Source: Candidatus Polarisedimenticolia bacterium (GTDB taxonomy: Bacteria; Acidobacteriota; Polarisedimenticolia; Gp22-AA2). From it: 37,625 nt of DNA. The translations under genes were made by a program, and so were the position numbers. A model generated the notes under the pieces. The model saw only the letters and a program-made list of their open reading frames with translations, searched no databases and was not told where the DNA came from. Positions 26,468 through 34,722 of this stretch are shown one piece after another. Location of the stretch: positions 1 to 37,625 of the forward strand of contig DASYUH010000071.1 in assembly GCA_036001465.1 (NCBI GenBank), written 5' to 3'. Each line of letters starts with the position of its first letter. Positions within the stretch are counted from its first letter, which is position 1.

Positions 26468-27339
26468 GCGTGCGAAGCCGCCCGAGCGGGCTCGTTCGTG
26501 CCGTGGCGGCGGGGACGGCCGCCCTGGCCGCTACATGGGGCGCCGCGGCGACCTGCGCTGCGCTCCTGGGAGTGGCGTCGCCCGATTCCTCCGAAATCGA
26601 GAGGCGCAAGGCCGCGGTCGCTCGGCGGCCGGGAGATGCCGCGGCGCACTTCGATCTGGCGGCCGCACTGCTCCTCGTCGAAAGGCAGGAGGAAGCGCTC
26701 GCTGTCTTTCAGCGAGCCATCGACCTCGAGCCCGGGAACCTGAAATACGGCAACGAATACCGCCGCGCGTGTGTGCGGGCGGGCGAGCACCAGCGGGCGA
26801 TCGATTTTCTCGAGAAGGAAGTGGCGGCCCACGCGGACGTCCTGGCGCTTCACCTGAACCTGGCGCTCGCCTACGTCGACAAGATGCCCACTGCGGGGCT
26901 CGGCATCGTCGGCCAGGGGCTCCTCTCGAACCGGTCGATCCGCGAGCTCAACGTGGTTCTCGAGCGCGACCCCGGCTCCTGGGCGGCGATGTACGGCAGG
27001 GCGATGAACCACCTGCACTGGCCCAAGGCGCTCATGCACGCGTCACGGGCGATCGAGGACTTCCGGGCCTGCCTGAGAATGCAGTCCGCGGTCCCCGCGG
27101 CAAAGATCCGGCCGCACAATCTGCTGCCGTACCTGGGGTTGGGAGACGCCCAAGTGAAGAACGGCCAGCTCGTCGAGGCGCGTCGGACCTGGGTTGAAGC
27201 GCAGAAACTCTTCCCGGGCGATTCCCGCCTCTCGAAGCGCCTGGCGCTGGGTGACGGCGAGCTGACGAAGTTCGTGGACGAGGAACGAGGTCTCGCCAGA
27301 CCGATCGACACCGACCTGTCCTTCGTCTGGAACCCTTGA
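26464..27339 (+). CDS. Secreted or membrane-anchored TPR protein
   Basis: The 291-residue protein has a basic start and a hydrophobic segment (about residues 8-37), acting as a signal peptide or anchor. TPR-like helical pairs follow, for example AAHFDLAAALLLVERQEEALAVFQRAIDLEPGN at about 60-92, ALHLNLALAYVDK, and LPYLGLGDAQVKNGQLVEARRTWVEAQKLFPGD near 220-255. The Trp/Pro-rich middle (DPGSWAAMYGRAMNHLHWPKA) reads like degenerate repeats. The end, FVDEERGLARPIDTDLSFVW, is unusual. ATGA overlap with the CRTAC1 gene indicates the two act together; TPR proteins often scaffold complexes. CRTAC1 and TPR genes frequently neighbour DUF1702 genes, which here lie just downstream in the opposite orientation (28 bases between stops). 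Confidence 0.8.
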   Translation: MSVRSRPSGLVRAVAAGTAALAATWGAAATCAALLGVASPDSSEIERRKAAVARRPGDAAAHFDLAAALLLVERQEEALAVFQRAIDLEPGNLKYGNEYRRACVRAGEHQRAIDFLEKEVAAHADVLALHLNLALAYVDKMPTAGLGIVGQGLLSNRSIRELNVVLERDPGSWAAMYGRAMNHLHWPKALMHASRAIEDFRACLRMQSAVPAAKIRPHNLLPYLGLGDAQVKNGQLVEARRTWVEAQKLFPGDSRLSKRLALGDGELTKFVDEERGLARPIDTDLSFVWNP

Positions 27340-27367
27340 GCCCGCCGAGGGACCGTCCGCGACACTC

Positions 27368-28354
27368 CTACCGGCTTGCCGGCTCACGCGATGGCGCGTA
27401 GGCCTCGCTCACCGCGATGCGCGTCTTCGACTGCCACTCGGTGTAGGTCCGCGACTCGGAGAACGCTTTCCGGCAGAGCGCAGGAAGCCTGTGCATCAGG
27501 TCCTTCCATCCCGCCGGGGCCAGCTCAACGCAGCGGCGGAAATAGGCCGCATCGTTCATCGCCCGAGCCGTCAGTGCCCAGGTGACCCCGGTGAGGCGGG
27601 TCCGCCGATCTGTCTCATCCAGGGCCGCTGCGACGTGCGCGGCGATGGTCCCTGGCCGATCGACGCCGGTGAAGGCGAGAGCGAGCGAACGCCCGAGCTC
27701 GATGTCCTCGCGGTGCTCGCCGCCTGCGGCGTCGCGCTCGCGACGGAACCCGGCCTCGTCGTCCATGTAGACGAAGAACAGTGAGCGGCCGAACCCCTGG
27801 TAGATCGCGGCACGCCGTTCGGCAGGGCAGCGATCGAGCAGGCGGCGGGCCTCCGGCCTGCCAGGATAGTCGAAGAACCCGACCTTGAAGCCGAACCCGT
27901 CGTAGCAGAGCGGGACGTACATTGGATTGAGGTGCTCGCCGAGCCTCTCGATCGAGAACGGCCGGCTCGGGTGGCGCATCGCAATCCAGAAGCCCAACCC
28001 GACGTAGTAGAGGTAGAGAAAGTCAGGGTGCATTTCCAGCAGGTCGCGCTCGGCGGATTTCGGCGTGAAGCCGCTGAACAGGTGCCCGCGCGCCAGGTAC
28101 CCCATCGCGGCGCCTTCGAAGAAGAAGGGGCGAAAGTGCGGATCCACGGCCGCCCCATGCTCGGCCACGTGCCGCAGCGACTCCAGGCGGAGCGTCGCGT
28201 TGTAGCCGCCGATGAAGGCCTCGCCCAGCCGGGCGACGAGACGGCGTCCCTCGGGGTTCCGGATGGCGAACCGGGCGGCGCGTCTGCCTATCTCCGCGGG
28301 GTCACGCTCGAGAAAGCGCCGCAGCACCCCTCTCCACAGTCCTCTCACCGTCAC
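27368..28354 (-). CDS. DUF1702-family protein (enediyne-locus accessory type)
   Basis: The 328-residue protein starts at GTG 28354 (VTVRGLWRGVLRRF). Family hallmarks are GEAFIGGYNATL, the FFFEGAAMGYLARG segment, YYVGLGFWIA, CYDGFGFKVGFFDYPG and the GFGRSLFFVY motif. No transmembrane segment or catalytic motif of a known enzyme class is evident. DUF1702 proteins are conserved in enediyne biosynthetic loci and also occur outside them; their biochemical role is not settled. Here the gene is the last in a seven-gene operon, 28 bases after the unusual ketosynthase, which argues for a role in the same acyl-chain pathway. Confidence 0.87.
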   Translation of the reverse strand: MTVRGLWRGVLRRFLERDPAEIGRRAARFAIRNPEGRRLVARLGEAFIGGYNATLRLESLRHVAEHGAAVDPHFRPFFFEGAAMGYLARGHLFSGFTPKSAERDLLEMHPDFLYLYYVGLGFWIAMRHPSRPFSIERLGEHLNPMYVPLCYDGFGFKVGFFDYPGRPEARRLLDRCPAERRAAIYQGFGRSLFFVYMDDEAGFRRERDAAGGEHREDIELGRSLALAFTGVDRPGTIAAHVAAALDETDRRTRLTGVTWALTARAMNDAAYFRRCVELAPAGWKDLMHRLPALCRKAFSESRTYTEWQSKTRIAVSEAYAPSREPASR

Positions 28355-28382
28355 CGTCCCATCCAGGCGCTCCGTGTCCAGA

Positions 28383-29678
28383 TCACGCTGGCATGGCGCG
28401 GAGCACCATGGCGCCGTTCTGTCCCCCGAAGCCGTTGGTGCATTTGAGAATCAGGCCGTCGGCGAGCAGCGGGCCCGGACGCGGGGGGCCGATCGACAAC
28501 GCCGGGTCGGGCTCGACGCAGCGCGCTGCCTCCGGGATCCGCCCCTGGCGCATCGCAAGGAGGGCCGCGACAGTTTCGACCAGGGCGCAGCCGCCGAGCG
28601 TGTGCCCGAGCGCCTGCTTCAGCAACATCATCGGGGGCCAGGGCGCCCCGCTGTCCCCGAGAACGTCGCCGAGACAGGAGGCTTCGAAACGATCGTAAAG
28701 GCCTGACCCGACCCCGTGCGGCACGAGGAGGCTCAGATCACCCGGCTCCACCTGCGCCACCTTGAGGGCGCGCGCGATGGCGTCGCGGTAGCGCCGCCCG
28801 ACCACGTCGGGAAACGTGACTTTCCAGCCGTCAGAGGTGAACCCGGCGCCGAGCCATTCGGCGTACACGTTGCGGCCCGCCCGGCGGGCGAGGTCGAGAT
28901 CCTCGAGGACCAGGGCCGCCGCGCCCGAGCCCAGCACCATGCCGTCGCGATCGGCGCGGAAGGGGCGGCACTGGCCGCGCGCCGAATAGAGGCCCAGGTC
29001 GCGGAACCAGCGATACTTCGTGCCGTCCTCGGGGATGTCGCCGCCGACAACCACGACCGCGTCCGAGTCTCCGCTTCTGATCCGATCCGCCGCCACGGCG
29101 AGCGAGAATGCCCCGGAGGCGCAGGCGTTGTTGTTGTACAAGGTGAAGCCGTGCAGGTGGAACAGGGCGGACAGGTAGTGGAGATAAAGGAACGAGTGCA
29201 GGCGGTAGACGCTCTCGCTCTGCTGCTCATAGAGGAAATCGGGCGGGCTGAACTTGGATCGCGAACGCCACCAGGCCTTCGCCATCCTCCCCCAGCGGAA
29301 GAAGCTCTGCACGTGAGGCGCCAGACCCGGGCTCTCATGGGTCACGATCAGCCCGACGTCATGATCGCGCTTCCCGTCGCCCAGCCCGGCGTCTTCGAGG
29401 GCCTGCGCGACGCAGTCGGCCAGGGCGATGAAGTCCGGGTCCTCGCCCAGGTGGTTGTCGCGGACGAATTCCCGGTTGGGAAACGCGCGCGCGAGGCCGG
29501 CGGGGTCGTCGCGCAACGCCGCCATCGGGTAGGCCAGCCAGTCCCGCCGCCCCAGACGCGCCCGGTGCTCGCCGATGGCGCTCCTTCCGGAGGAGAGGCC
29601 GGCCCAGAGAGCCTCGCCGCCTCGGCCGTAGCCGCACAGGATGCCGATCCCCGTGATGGCGACCCGGCGCGCGCTCAC
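28383..29678 (-). CDS. Beta-ketoacyl synthase, divergent type
   Basis: The 431-residue protein starts at GTG 29678, overlapping the ketoreductase stop as GTGA. The thiolase-fold catalytic set is present: Cys186 in [11 protein letters not shown], His321 in [14 protein letters not shown] and His359 in [10 protein letters not shown]. The usual T-A-C-x-S is N-A-C-A-S here, and HGTGT is replaced by HGVGS. Between the early core strand (LIVTHES, 110-116) and the Cys there are about 70 residues, longer than usual and rich in Phe, Trp, Tyr and Arg ([18 protein letters not shown]). It may extend or initiate chains, or act as a condensing enzyme with an atypical acyl partner. It is distinct from the FabF-like KS at the other end of the operon. 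Confidence 0.87.
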   Translation of the reverse strand: MSARRVAITGIGILCGYGRGGEALWAGLSSGRSAIGEHRARLGRRDWLAYPMAALRDDPAGLARAFPNREFVRDNHLGEDPDFIALADCVAQALEDAGLGDGKRDHDVGLIVTHESPGLAPHVQSFFRWGRMAKAWWRSRSKFSPPDFLYEQQSESVYRLHSFLYLHYLSALFHLHGFTLYNNNACASGAFSLAVAADRIRSGDSDAVVVVGGDIPEDGTKYRWFRDLGLYSARGQCRPFRADRDGMVLGSGAAALVLEDLDLARRAGRNVYAEWLGAGFTSDGWKVTFPDVVGRRYRDAIARALKVAQVEPGDLSLLVPHGVGSGLYDRFEASCLGDVLGDSGAPWPPMMLLKQALGHTLGGCALVETVAALLAMRQGRIPEAARCVEPDPALSIGPPRPGPLLADGLILKCTNGFGGQNGAMVLRAMPA

Positions 29679-30421
29679 AGCGAGATCCCTCCGTCCACGA
29701 CCCACACCTGCCCGGTCACGTACGCCGCCTGGTCCGAGAGCAGGAAGCCCACCAGGTGGGCCACTTCGTCCGGCCGTCCCAGCCGGCGCATCGGGATCCG
29801 ATCGATCCAGGTCTTTTTGGATTTCTCGGGGGCGGTCTCGAGCATGGGGGTGCCGATGTAACCCGGGGCCACGGTGTTGATGGTCACCCCGAACGGCGCG
29901 CACTCCTGAGCCAGGGAGCGGGTCAGGCCCTGCAGCGCGGCCTTGGTGGCGGCGTAAACGGTGTGGCCCTGGATGCCCCGAAGCCCCGACACCGATCCGA
30001 GGAAGACGATTCGGCCGAATCCTGCCTTCATGAGCGGGGTGACGGCCGCCCGGGAGACGGCGATGGCCCCCGTCAGGTTGGTGTCGATGAGCCGGGCCCA
30101 CTCGTCCTCGGACAGCGTGTGGAAGGCGCGTTCCTGGGAGATGCCGGCGCTGCAGACGACGAAGCGCACGGGCTCCAGGTCGGACGAGGCCTGGCCAAAC
30201 AGATCCAACGCATCCTGAAGTCGGCTGGAGGACAAGGGATAGCCCCTGATACGGGAGGTTTTCTCGTGGGCGCGCACCAGGGCAGCGGCCGCCTCCGGAC
30301 GGCTGCGGTAGGTGAACGCGACGGGTAGCCCGGCGGCCGCCAGACTCGAGACGATGGCCGAGCCGATACCTCCCGAACCTCCCGTGACGAGCGCCGCCCC
30401 CCGGCCGTAGGTGAGCGTCAC
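29675..30421 (-). CDS. FabG-like 3-oxoacyl-ACP ketoreductase (SDR)
   Basis: The 248-residue short-chain dehydrogenase starts at GTG 30421 (GTGA overlap with the dehydratase stop). The NADP(H) motif is [11 protein letters not shown] (12-22), the NAG-equivalent is CSAGIS, and the catalytic residues are Ser143 (LGSVSG), Tyr156 and Lys160 (YAATK). The C-terminus, [12 protein letters not shown], is typical of FabG. It would reduce 3-oxoacyl-ACP intermediates to 3-hydroxyacyl-ACP in the cytoplasm. Its location between a dehydratase and a ketosynthase supports a role in the local pathway rather than housekeeping fatty-acid synthesis. Confidence 0.92.
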   Translation of the reverse strand: MTLTYGRGAALVTGGSGGIGSAIVSSLAAAGLPVAFTYRSRPEAAAALVRAHEKTSRIRGYPLSSSRLQDALDLFGQASSDLEPVRFVVCSAGISQERAFHTLSEDEWARLIDTNLTGAIAVSRAAVTPLMKAGFGRIVFLGSVSGLRGIQGHTVYAATKAALQGLTRSLAQECAPFGVTINTVAPGYIGTPMLETAPEKSKKTWIDRIPMRRLGRPDEVAHLVGFLLSDQAAYVTGQVWVVDGGISL

Positions 30422-30861
30422 GGCGACCCTGCCTCCGCCCGCGCCACCGCGAATGCCAGCTCTCCCTCGACGATTGGCCTTCCCTCCACCCGCGCCACTC
30501 CTTCGAACAGGCCGTGTGTCGTCGTCATCTTGACCGCGCGCACCGCGTAGGTGATCGTGTCTCCTGGGGTCGCCGACCCGGGGAACCGGACGCGCAGATG
30601 CCCCAGGAGCGGCAGTCGCGAGGGGTCGATGGGGCCGTAGCTCAGCCGGAACAAGAGGGCCGCGGTCTGGTTCATCCCTTCCAGCACCATGAGCCCGGGC
30701 CAGAGGCTCGGTCCAGGCCCGTGAGCGTGGGTCAGGAGGTCGTCGCCGCAGACCTGCTTGAGGGTGGTGATGCTGCGGTGCGGCACGCACTCGATCAGCC
30801 GATCGATCAGCAGGAACGGATGCCTCCAGGGGAGCAGGTTCTCGAGGCTGTCAGGCGGCAT
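30418..30861 (-). CDS. FabZ-like 3-hydroxyacyl-ACP dehydratase
   Basis: The 147-residue hot-dog protein opens with [14 protein letters not shown], the FabZ/FabA-like N-terminal signature. The active-site helix reads [22 protein letters not shown], with His47 and the acidic Glu61 in the positions expected for FabZ. It removes water from 3-hydroxyacyl-ACP to give the trans-2-enoyl chain. No enoyl reductase is present in the operon, so successive cycles would leave conjugated double bonds, as in aryl-polyene systems. The ATG at 30861 lies inside the last codons of the chain-length-factor gene (11-base overlap). Confidence 0.88.
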   Translation of the reverse strand: MPPDSLENLLPWRHPFLLIDRLIECVPHRSITTLKQVCGDDLLTHAHGPGPSLWPGLMVLEGMNQTAALLFRLSYGPIDPSRLPLLGHLRVRFPGSATPGDTITYAVRAVKMTTTHGLFEGVARVEGRPIVEGELAFAVARAEAGSP

Positions 30862-32098
30862 CGTTCCCCTCCGGCTCCGAGAGCAGCAGGGCGGAAAGGT
30901 GTCCGGTCTCCGTCCGGGCCAGGACGACGGCGTTCCGCACCCGCCTCGCCAGCGGCTCGGGCGGCATGTTGATCGGGGGCAGGTCAGGGTCAGGCACGAA
31001 GCCGCGCGGCCGGCCAGGGATGCGGCCGGTCCTCATCGACTCGATGACGGCAGCTGCGGCCAGCGGCCCGGACGCGCCCCAGGTCTCGCCGAGGATCCCC
31101 TTCGGGGCCATCACCAGGGGCGCCTCCGCGCCGCCGCCGAAGACCTCGCGGATCGCCCGCGCCTCCACCCAATCTCCCTCGGGCGAACCGCAGGCGGAGG
31201 CCGCGACGAGCTGCACATCCCGCGGCTCAAGCGCGATCTGGTCGAGCAATTCCCGGAGCAGCCTTGCCAGGTCCTCGGCCCGTGGTCCGGGCGCCGACTC
31301 CCGCGGCGCCGCGAAGCGCACGGTGGCGCAGCGCAGACGGGCCAGCGGCCGGGCACCGCGGGCGCGAGCGCGTTCCGGCGACTCGAGAATGAACAGGCAG
31401 GCCCCTTCGCCGCCCACCGCCCCGCTCCGCGCCAGCCCGAACGGCCGCGAGTCGGGTCCGGAGGCGGTCATCCCGTCGGCCCGCAGGACGCGCAGCGCGG
31501 GCATGTTGATCGCGTCCGCCCCCCCGGCGACCACGACCGGCGCCTTCCCGGCGGACAGAAGCTCGAGCCCCTCCCGCATGGCCACGAGCCCGGAGGCCGG
31601 GCCGCTCGACACAGTCAGGTTGAACGCCGACCAGCCGAACTGGATCGAGATCTGCCCGGCGGGGACGTTCGAAACGGTTTCCGCGAACAGCAGCGGGTTC
31701 ACCAGGCGCACCGGGACGGTGCAGGTCTCCCATTCGAAGTCGACGACGGTCGAGAGACTTCCCCAGCCGGACCCCAGCACGACCCCCACTTCCGAGGGCG
31801 GCACGCCGTCGAGCGCAGCCGCAAGGGGGGCCGCCGCAGCGCACGCCAGCTGGGATGTCCGCGACAAGTCCTTGAGCCCGCGGCGGTCGAGGTGATCTTT
31901 GATGGTGAAGCCTTCAATCGGCGCGGACGGCGGCTCGCCGGGGAGGGCGCCGCCGGACCGCGCGCTGGAGTCCGGCGGCCAGCACGGCACGCCCCGGCAG
32001 AGCGCCAGGTGGACATCTTGAGGAGTCCGCCCCGGGGCGGCGACCATGCCGACACCGCTCACAACACAGTCGCCGGCGGTCACCCGCTGGCCCCTCAC
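30851..32098 (-). CDS. Chain-length-factor-like ketosynthase without catalytic residues
   Basis: The 415-residue protein has the ketosynthase fold (VVSGVGMVA start, VVVAGGADAINMPALRVL, RPFGLARSGAVGGEGA, KGILGETWGASG) but not its active site. The nucleophile region reads NLTVSSGPASG, with no Cys. The first His motif (HGTGT) is replaced by ASACGSPEGD. The second His is Glu in ILGETWGASG. This triple loss is the pattern of KS-beta/chain-length factors, which pair with an active KS-alpha and set product length. It overlaps the active KS gene upstream (GTGA, start 32098), as KS-alpha/KS-beta pairs usually do. It is therefore probably the partner of the 32095-33333 protein. Confidence 0.87.
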   Translation of the reverse strand: MRGQRVTAGDCVVSGVGMVAAPGRTPQDVHLALCRGVPCWPPDSSARSGGALPGEPPSAPIEGFTIKDHLDRRGLKDLSRTSQLACAAAAPLAAALDGVPPSEVGVVLGSGWGSLSTVVDFEWETCTVPVRLVNPLLFAETVSNVPAGQISIQFGWSAFNLTVSSGPASGLVAMREGLELLSAGKAPVVVAGGADAINMPALRVLRADGMTASGPDSRPFGLARSGAVGGEGACLFILESPERARARGARPLARLRCATVRFAAPRESAPGPRAEDLARLLRELLDQIALEPRDVQLVAASACGSPEGDWVEARAIREVFGGGAEAPLVMAPKGILGETWGASGPLAAAAVIESMRTGRIPGRPRGFVPDPDLPPINMPPEPLARRVRNAVVLARTETGHLSALLLSEPEGNDAA

Positions 32099-33333
32099 GA
32101 TCCTGCCTCCGCCGCGCCCGGAGGGGCGGAGAGGAGGAGACTGGCGTTATTCCCGCCGAACGCATAGGAGTTCGACAGGACGTGCCGCAGCCGGGCCGGC
32201 CGGGGCTCGTTCGGGACGCAGTCGACGACACACTCGGGATCCGCCTCCAGCCAGTTCCAGGTCGGAGGGATGACGGCGTGTCGCAGCGCCAGGAGCGACG
32301 CGATCGCCTCCACACAGCCGGCCGCGCCCATCATGTGCCCCGTCAGGGCCTTGATGGAGGAGACCGGGAGGCGTGCCGCCCGCTCGCCGAAGACCTTCCG
32401 GACGGCGAGGCTCTCGACCTTGTCGTTCAGATGGGTGCCGGTCCCGTGCGCGTTGATGTAGTCGATGGCGTCTTTGGGGATGCGCCCCTCCTCGAGCGCG
32501 CCGATCATGGCGCGCGCCGCTCCGAGCCCTTCCGGATTGGGGCCCGTGACGTGGAAGGCGTCGCAGGAGATCCCGAATCCGTCCACGAACCCGAGCACCT
32601 CCGCGCCTCGGGACCTGGCGTCGGACTCCGACTCGACCACCGCTGCGGCCGCTCCTTCCCCCAGGAGAAGCCCGCGCCGGTCCTTGCTGAACGGCCGGCA
32701 GAGATCGGGAGACATCGCCCCCAGCCGGGTGAAGCCGACGAACGCCAGGCGCGAGAAAGCCTCGCATCCAACCGCGAGGGCCCGGCGGACTCGCCCGCGG
32801 GACACGAGCGCCGCCGCCATGCCGATGGCGTAGGCGCCGGCCGCGCAGGCCGTGGGCGCCGTCGTGACCGGGCCGGAGAGGCCGTACAGACGTGCGACGG
32901 AGCGGCCCATAACGTCGAGGGGCCGGTGCGCCAGGGAGGCGAGCTCCTGTTCATTGGCCGGCCGGTCCGTGTGTGAGGACCTCTCCTGCTCGAACTGGGT
33001 GACGTCCCCCATCGTCGTCCCCACGACAACACCCGCGTCCGGCGCGCCTTCCAGGAGCGGACGGATGCCCGACTGCTCCACCGCCTGGACCGTCGCCAGG
33101 AGGGCGAGTTCGGCGCACCGCCCCCCCAGGACGTGGCGACGGACGGGCTCCGGGAGGGTGTACCCCCCGACCTCGCAGCCGATGCTGCTCTTGAACGTCG
33201 ATGTGTCGAAAGAGCGGACGGGGCCGGCGCCGTTCCTTCCCGCGAGGAGCGACTCCCAGAATGAGTCCAGATCCTGTCCGATCGGGGTGATCACACCCAT
33301 CCCGGTGACGCAAGGGCGGATCGACCCGTTCAC
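32095..33333 (-). CDS. FabF-like beta-ketoacyl-ACP synthase (KS-alpha)
   Basis: The 412-residue condensing enzyme starts at GTG 33333, nine bases after the ACP gene. All catalytic elements are present: Cys163 in APTACAAGAYAIG, His296 in NAHGTGTHLND, Lys328 and His333 in SSIKALTGHMMGAAG, and the late SNSYAFGGNNAS loop. It would catalyse decarboxylative condensation of malonyl-ACP with the growing chain. The immediately following, overlapping gene is its inactive homologue, so the two probably form a heterodimer. It resembles the KS of type II polyketide or aryl-polyene systems as well as FabF; the context favours the former. Confidence 0.92.
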   Translation of the reverse strand: MNGSIRPCVTGMGVITPIGQDLDSFWESLLAGRNGAGPVRSFDTSTFKSSIGCEVGGYTLPEPVRRHVLGGRCAELALLATVQAVEQSGIRPLLEGAPDAGVVVGTTMGDVTQFEQERSSHTDRPANEQELASLAHRPLDVMGRSVARLYGLSGPVTTAPTACAAGAYAIGMAAALVSRGRVRRALAVGCEAFSRLAFVGFTRLGAMSPDLCRPFSKDRRGLLLGEGAAAAVVESESDARSRGAEVLGFVDGFGISCDAFHVTGPNPEGLGAARAMIGALEEGRIPKDAIDYINAHGTGTHLNDKVESLAVRKVFGERAARLPVSSIKALTGHMMGAAGCVEAIASLLALRHAVIPPTWNWLEADPECVVDCVPNEPRPARLRHVLSNSYAFGGNNASLLLSAPPGAAEAGS

Positions 33334-33342
33334 ACAGGCCCC

Positions 33343-33591
33343 CTATTCTCCCGGGGTGTGGGCGTCCACCAGGCCAAAGATGTCGGACATCGAGCGGATC
33401 TTGCCGATCGCCTCGTCCGGGATGTTGATCCCGTAGCGCCTTTCCATCTCCGCGACGATTCTCAGGCCATTCAGCGAGTCGATGCCCAGGGACTCGAGCG
33501 TCGCGTCCTCGGAAATGCGTTCCACGGGCAGGTCGGCGATGTCGGCCACCACCTGCATGACGTCCCGGCGAGTCCGCTCTCTGTCAGGCAC
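33343..33591 (-). CDS. Acyl carrier protein
   Basis: The 82-residue protein has the phosphopantetheine site Ser39 in LESLGIDSLNGLRIV, and the acidic four-helix ACP pattern ending DEAIGKIRSMSDIFGLVD. GTG 33591 is preferred as the start because the GGGGAGG site lies about six bases upstream; the TTG at 33594 is too close. It carries the growing acyl chain for the ketosynthases, ketoreductase and dehydratase encoded behind it and is the first gene of the operon. No phosphopantetheinyl transferase gene is nearby, so activation must come from elsewhere in the genome. Confidence 0.92.
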   Translation of the reverse strand: MPDRERTRRDVMQVVADIADLPVERISEDATLESLGIDSLNGLRIVAEMERRYGINIPDEAIGKIRSMSDIFGLVDAHTPGE

Positions 33592-33669
33592 CAAGGTCCT
33601 CCCCTCAGACGGCCTGGCTTGCCCGAAGCGGCGAGGCGTGCATGAAAACCATGCGGTTCAGGTGGCGGG

Positions 33670-33698
33670 ATAGTACGACGAGGCCCAACCCCAGTCAA
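33670..33698 (-). promoter_or_regulatory. Promoter of the ACP-KS-CLF-DH-KR-KS-DUF1702 operon
   Basis: On the minus strand TTGACT (33698-33693) and TACTAT (33675-33670) are separated by exactly 17 bases. The start would be near 33663, leaving a leader of about 70 bases with a strong GGGGAGG ribosome site. The remaining 165 bases toward the divergent LolA-like gene hold no equally convincing plus-strand promoter (a weak TTGCGC/TAGAGT pair lies around 33800-33830). Confidence 0.65.
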
Positions 33699-33864
33699 GC
33701 ATTGAAGATGCGCGAAGCTGTCGAGTCGCGCTTCACATGCCGCCGTGCGCCGCGAGACCCGGAGGGTCTCTCCAGGCTCGCGGCAAGAATGAGGACCGGC
33801 CTTGCGCCATCCCGTACGGCGGGACTAGAGTAGGCCTCTCCAGGCATCGGGCGTTGTCCACTGC

Positions 33865-34722
33865 ATGCGAAAAATGCGCAGATCGGGTGTTCTTGTCTGT
33901 CTACTCGCCGTCTTGGGGCCAGGTCCGCTTCCCGCGGCGTCCGAGCAGGCCGCCAGGCAGGGTTCCGCCACCGAGATTTTGCGACGCGCGGAGGAGATCC
34001 GCAGTCCGGAGGTCGACTACGCGGTGGACTTCAGCCTGCGGACGGTCAGCCCGACTTCCACCTGGAAGGAGCGCAGCGCAAGCTACACGTTGATCGCGCA
34101 CGGCAAGGATCACTCGCTCGTCCTGATACGCGAGCCCGCGCCGTTCTACCCGGGGACGCTGCTGATCATGCGGGAGGTGTACTGGCTCCTGCTGCCGAGG
34201 GCGGAGAAGCCTCTGCAGCTCTCGGCGCAGAATGTCCTCGAGGGAGACATTTCGTACGGCGATCTGGCGCGCGCGAACCTGGTGCGCAACTATGCGGTGC
34301 GCCTGGACGGCGAGGAGGAGGTCGGGGGCGCGCGTTGCTGGAGGCTCGAACTGACGCGAACCGGCTCCGACGCCAACTACCCGCGCGTCCGTTGCTGGGT
34401 CGAAAAGAAAAGCTCCCGGCCGCGGAAGTTCGAGTACTACGGGAAGACGGGGGCCCTTCTCAAGACCGCGCTTTACGAGGACTACCGGAAGACGAAGCTG
34501 GGCGTGCGGCCGGTGCGGATCGAGGTGACCTCGCCGGGCCGCCCGGACGAGACGACCACCCTGCTCTTCTCGGACCTCCGCCCGCTCGGGCTGTCGCATG
34601 TGAGCTTCACCACCGACGGCCTCGTCGCCTTCCGGGACGCCGCGCGAAGCCTGCTCGGCGCGGACGGCTCGCAGTCCCGCGTCGAGGACCTGGTGGCTTC
34701 ACTCGGCCGGGCCGGATCTTGA
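33865..34722 (+). CDS. LolA-like outer-membrane lipoprotein-sorting protein
   Basis: The 285-residue protein has a signal peptide (MRRSGVLVCLLAVLGPGPLPAAS from the second Met; an in-frame ATG lies nine bases earlier, at 33865). The mature part matches the LolA-like/LolB-like half-barrel family: ATEILRRAEEIRSPEV, the repeated beta strands through YTLIAHGKDHSLVLIREP, VYWLLLPRAEKPLQLSAQN and a long CWVEKKSSRPRKFEYYGKTG hairpin. This fold binds a lipid tail and ferries it across the periplasm. Its gene is divergent from the ACP operon and overlaps the next ABC gene (TTGA). A role in carrying the synthase product or its lipoprotein is inferred. Confidence 0.85.
   Translation: MRKMRRSGVLVCLLAVLGPGPLPAASEQAARQGSATEILRRAEEIRSPEVDYAVDFSLRTVSPTSTWKERSASYTLIAHGKDHSLVLIREPAPFYPGTLLIMREVYWLLLPRAEKPLQLSAQNVLEGDISYGDLARANLVRNYAVRLDGEEEVGGARCWRLELTRTGSDANYPRVRCWVEKKSSRPRKFEYYGKTGALLKTALYEDYRKTKLGVRPVRIEVTSPGRPDETTTLLFSDLRPLGLSHVSFTTDGLVAFRDAARSLLGADGSQSRVEDLVASLGRAGS

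Noticed and set aside
24659-33594. Annotation as an enediyne biosynthetic cluster
   Set aside because: DUF1702 and ASPIC/UnbV are present, but no multidomain PksE synthase or thioesterase is seen; the condensing enzymes are discrete type II proteins.
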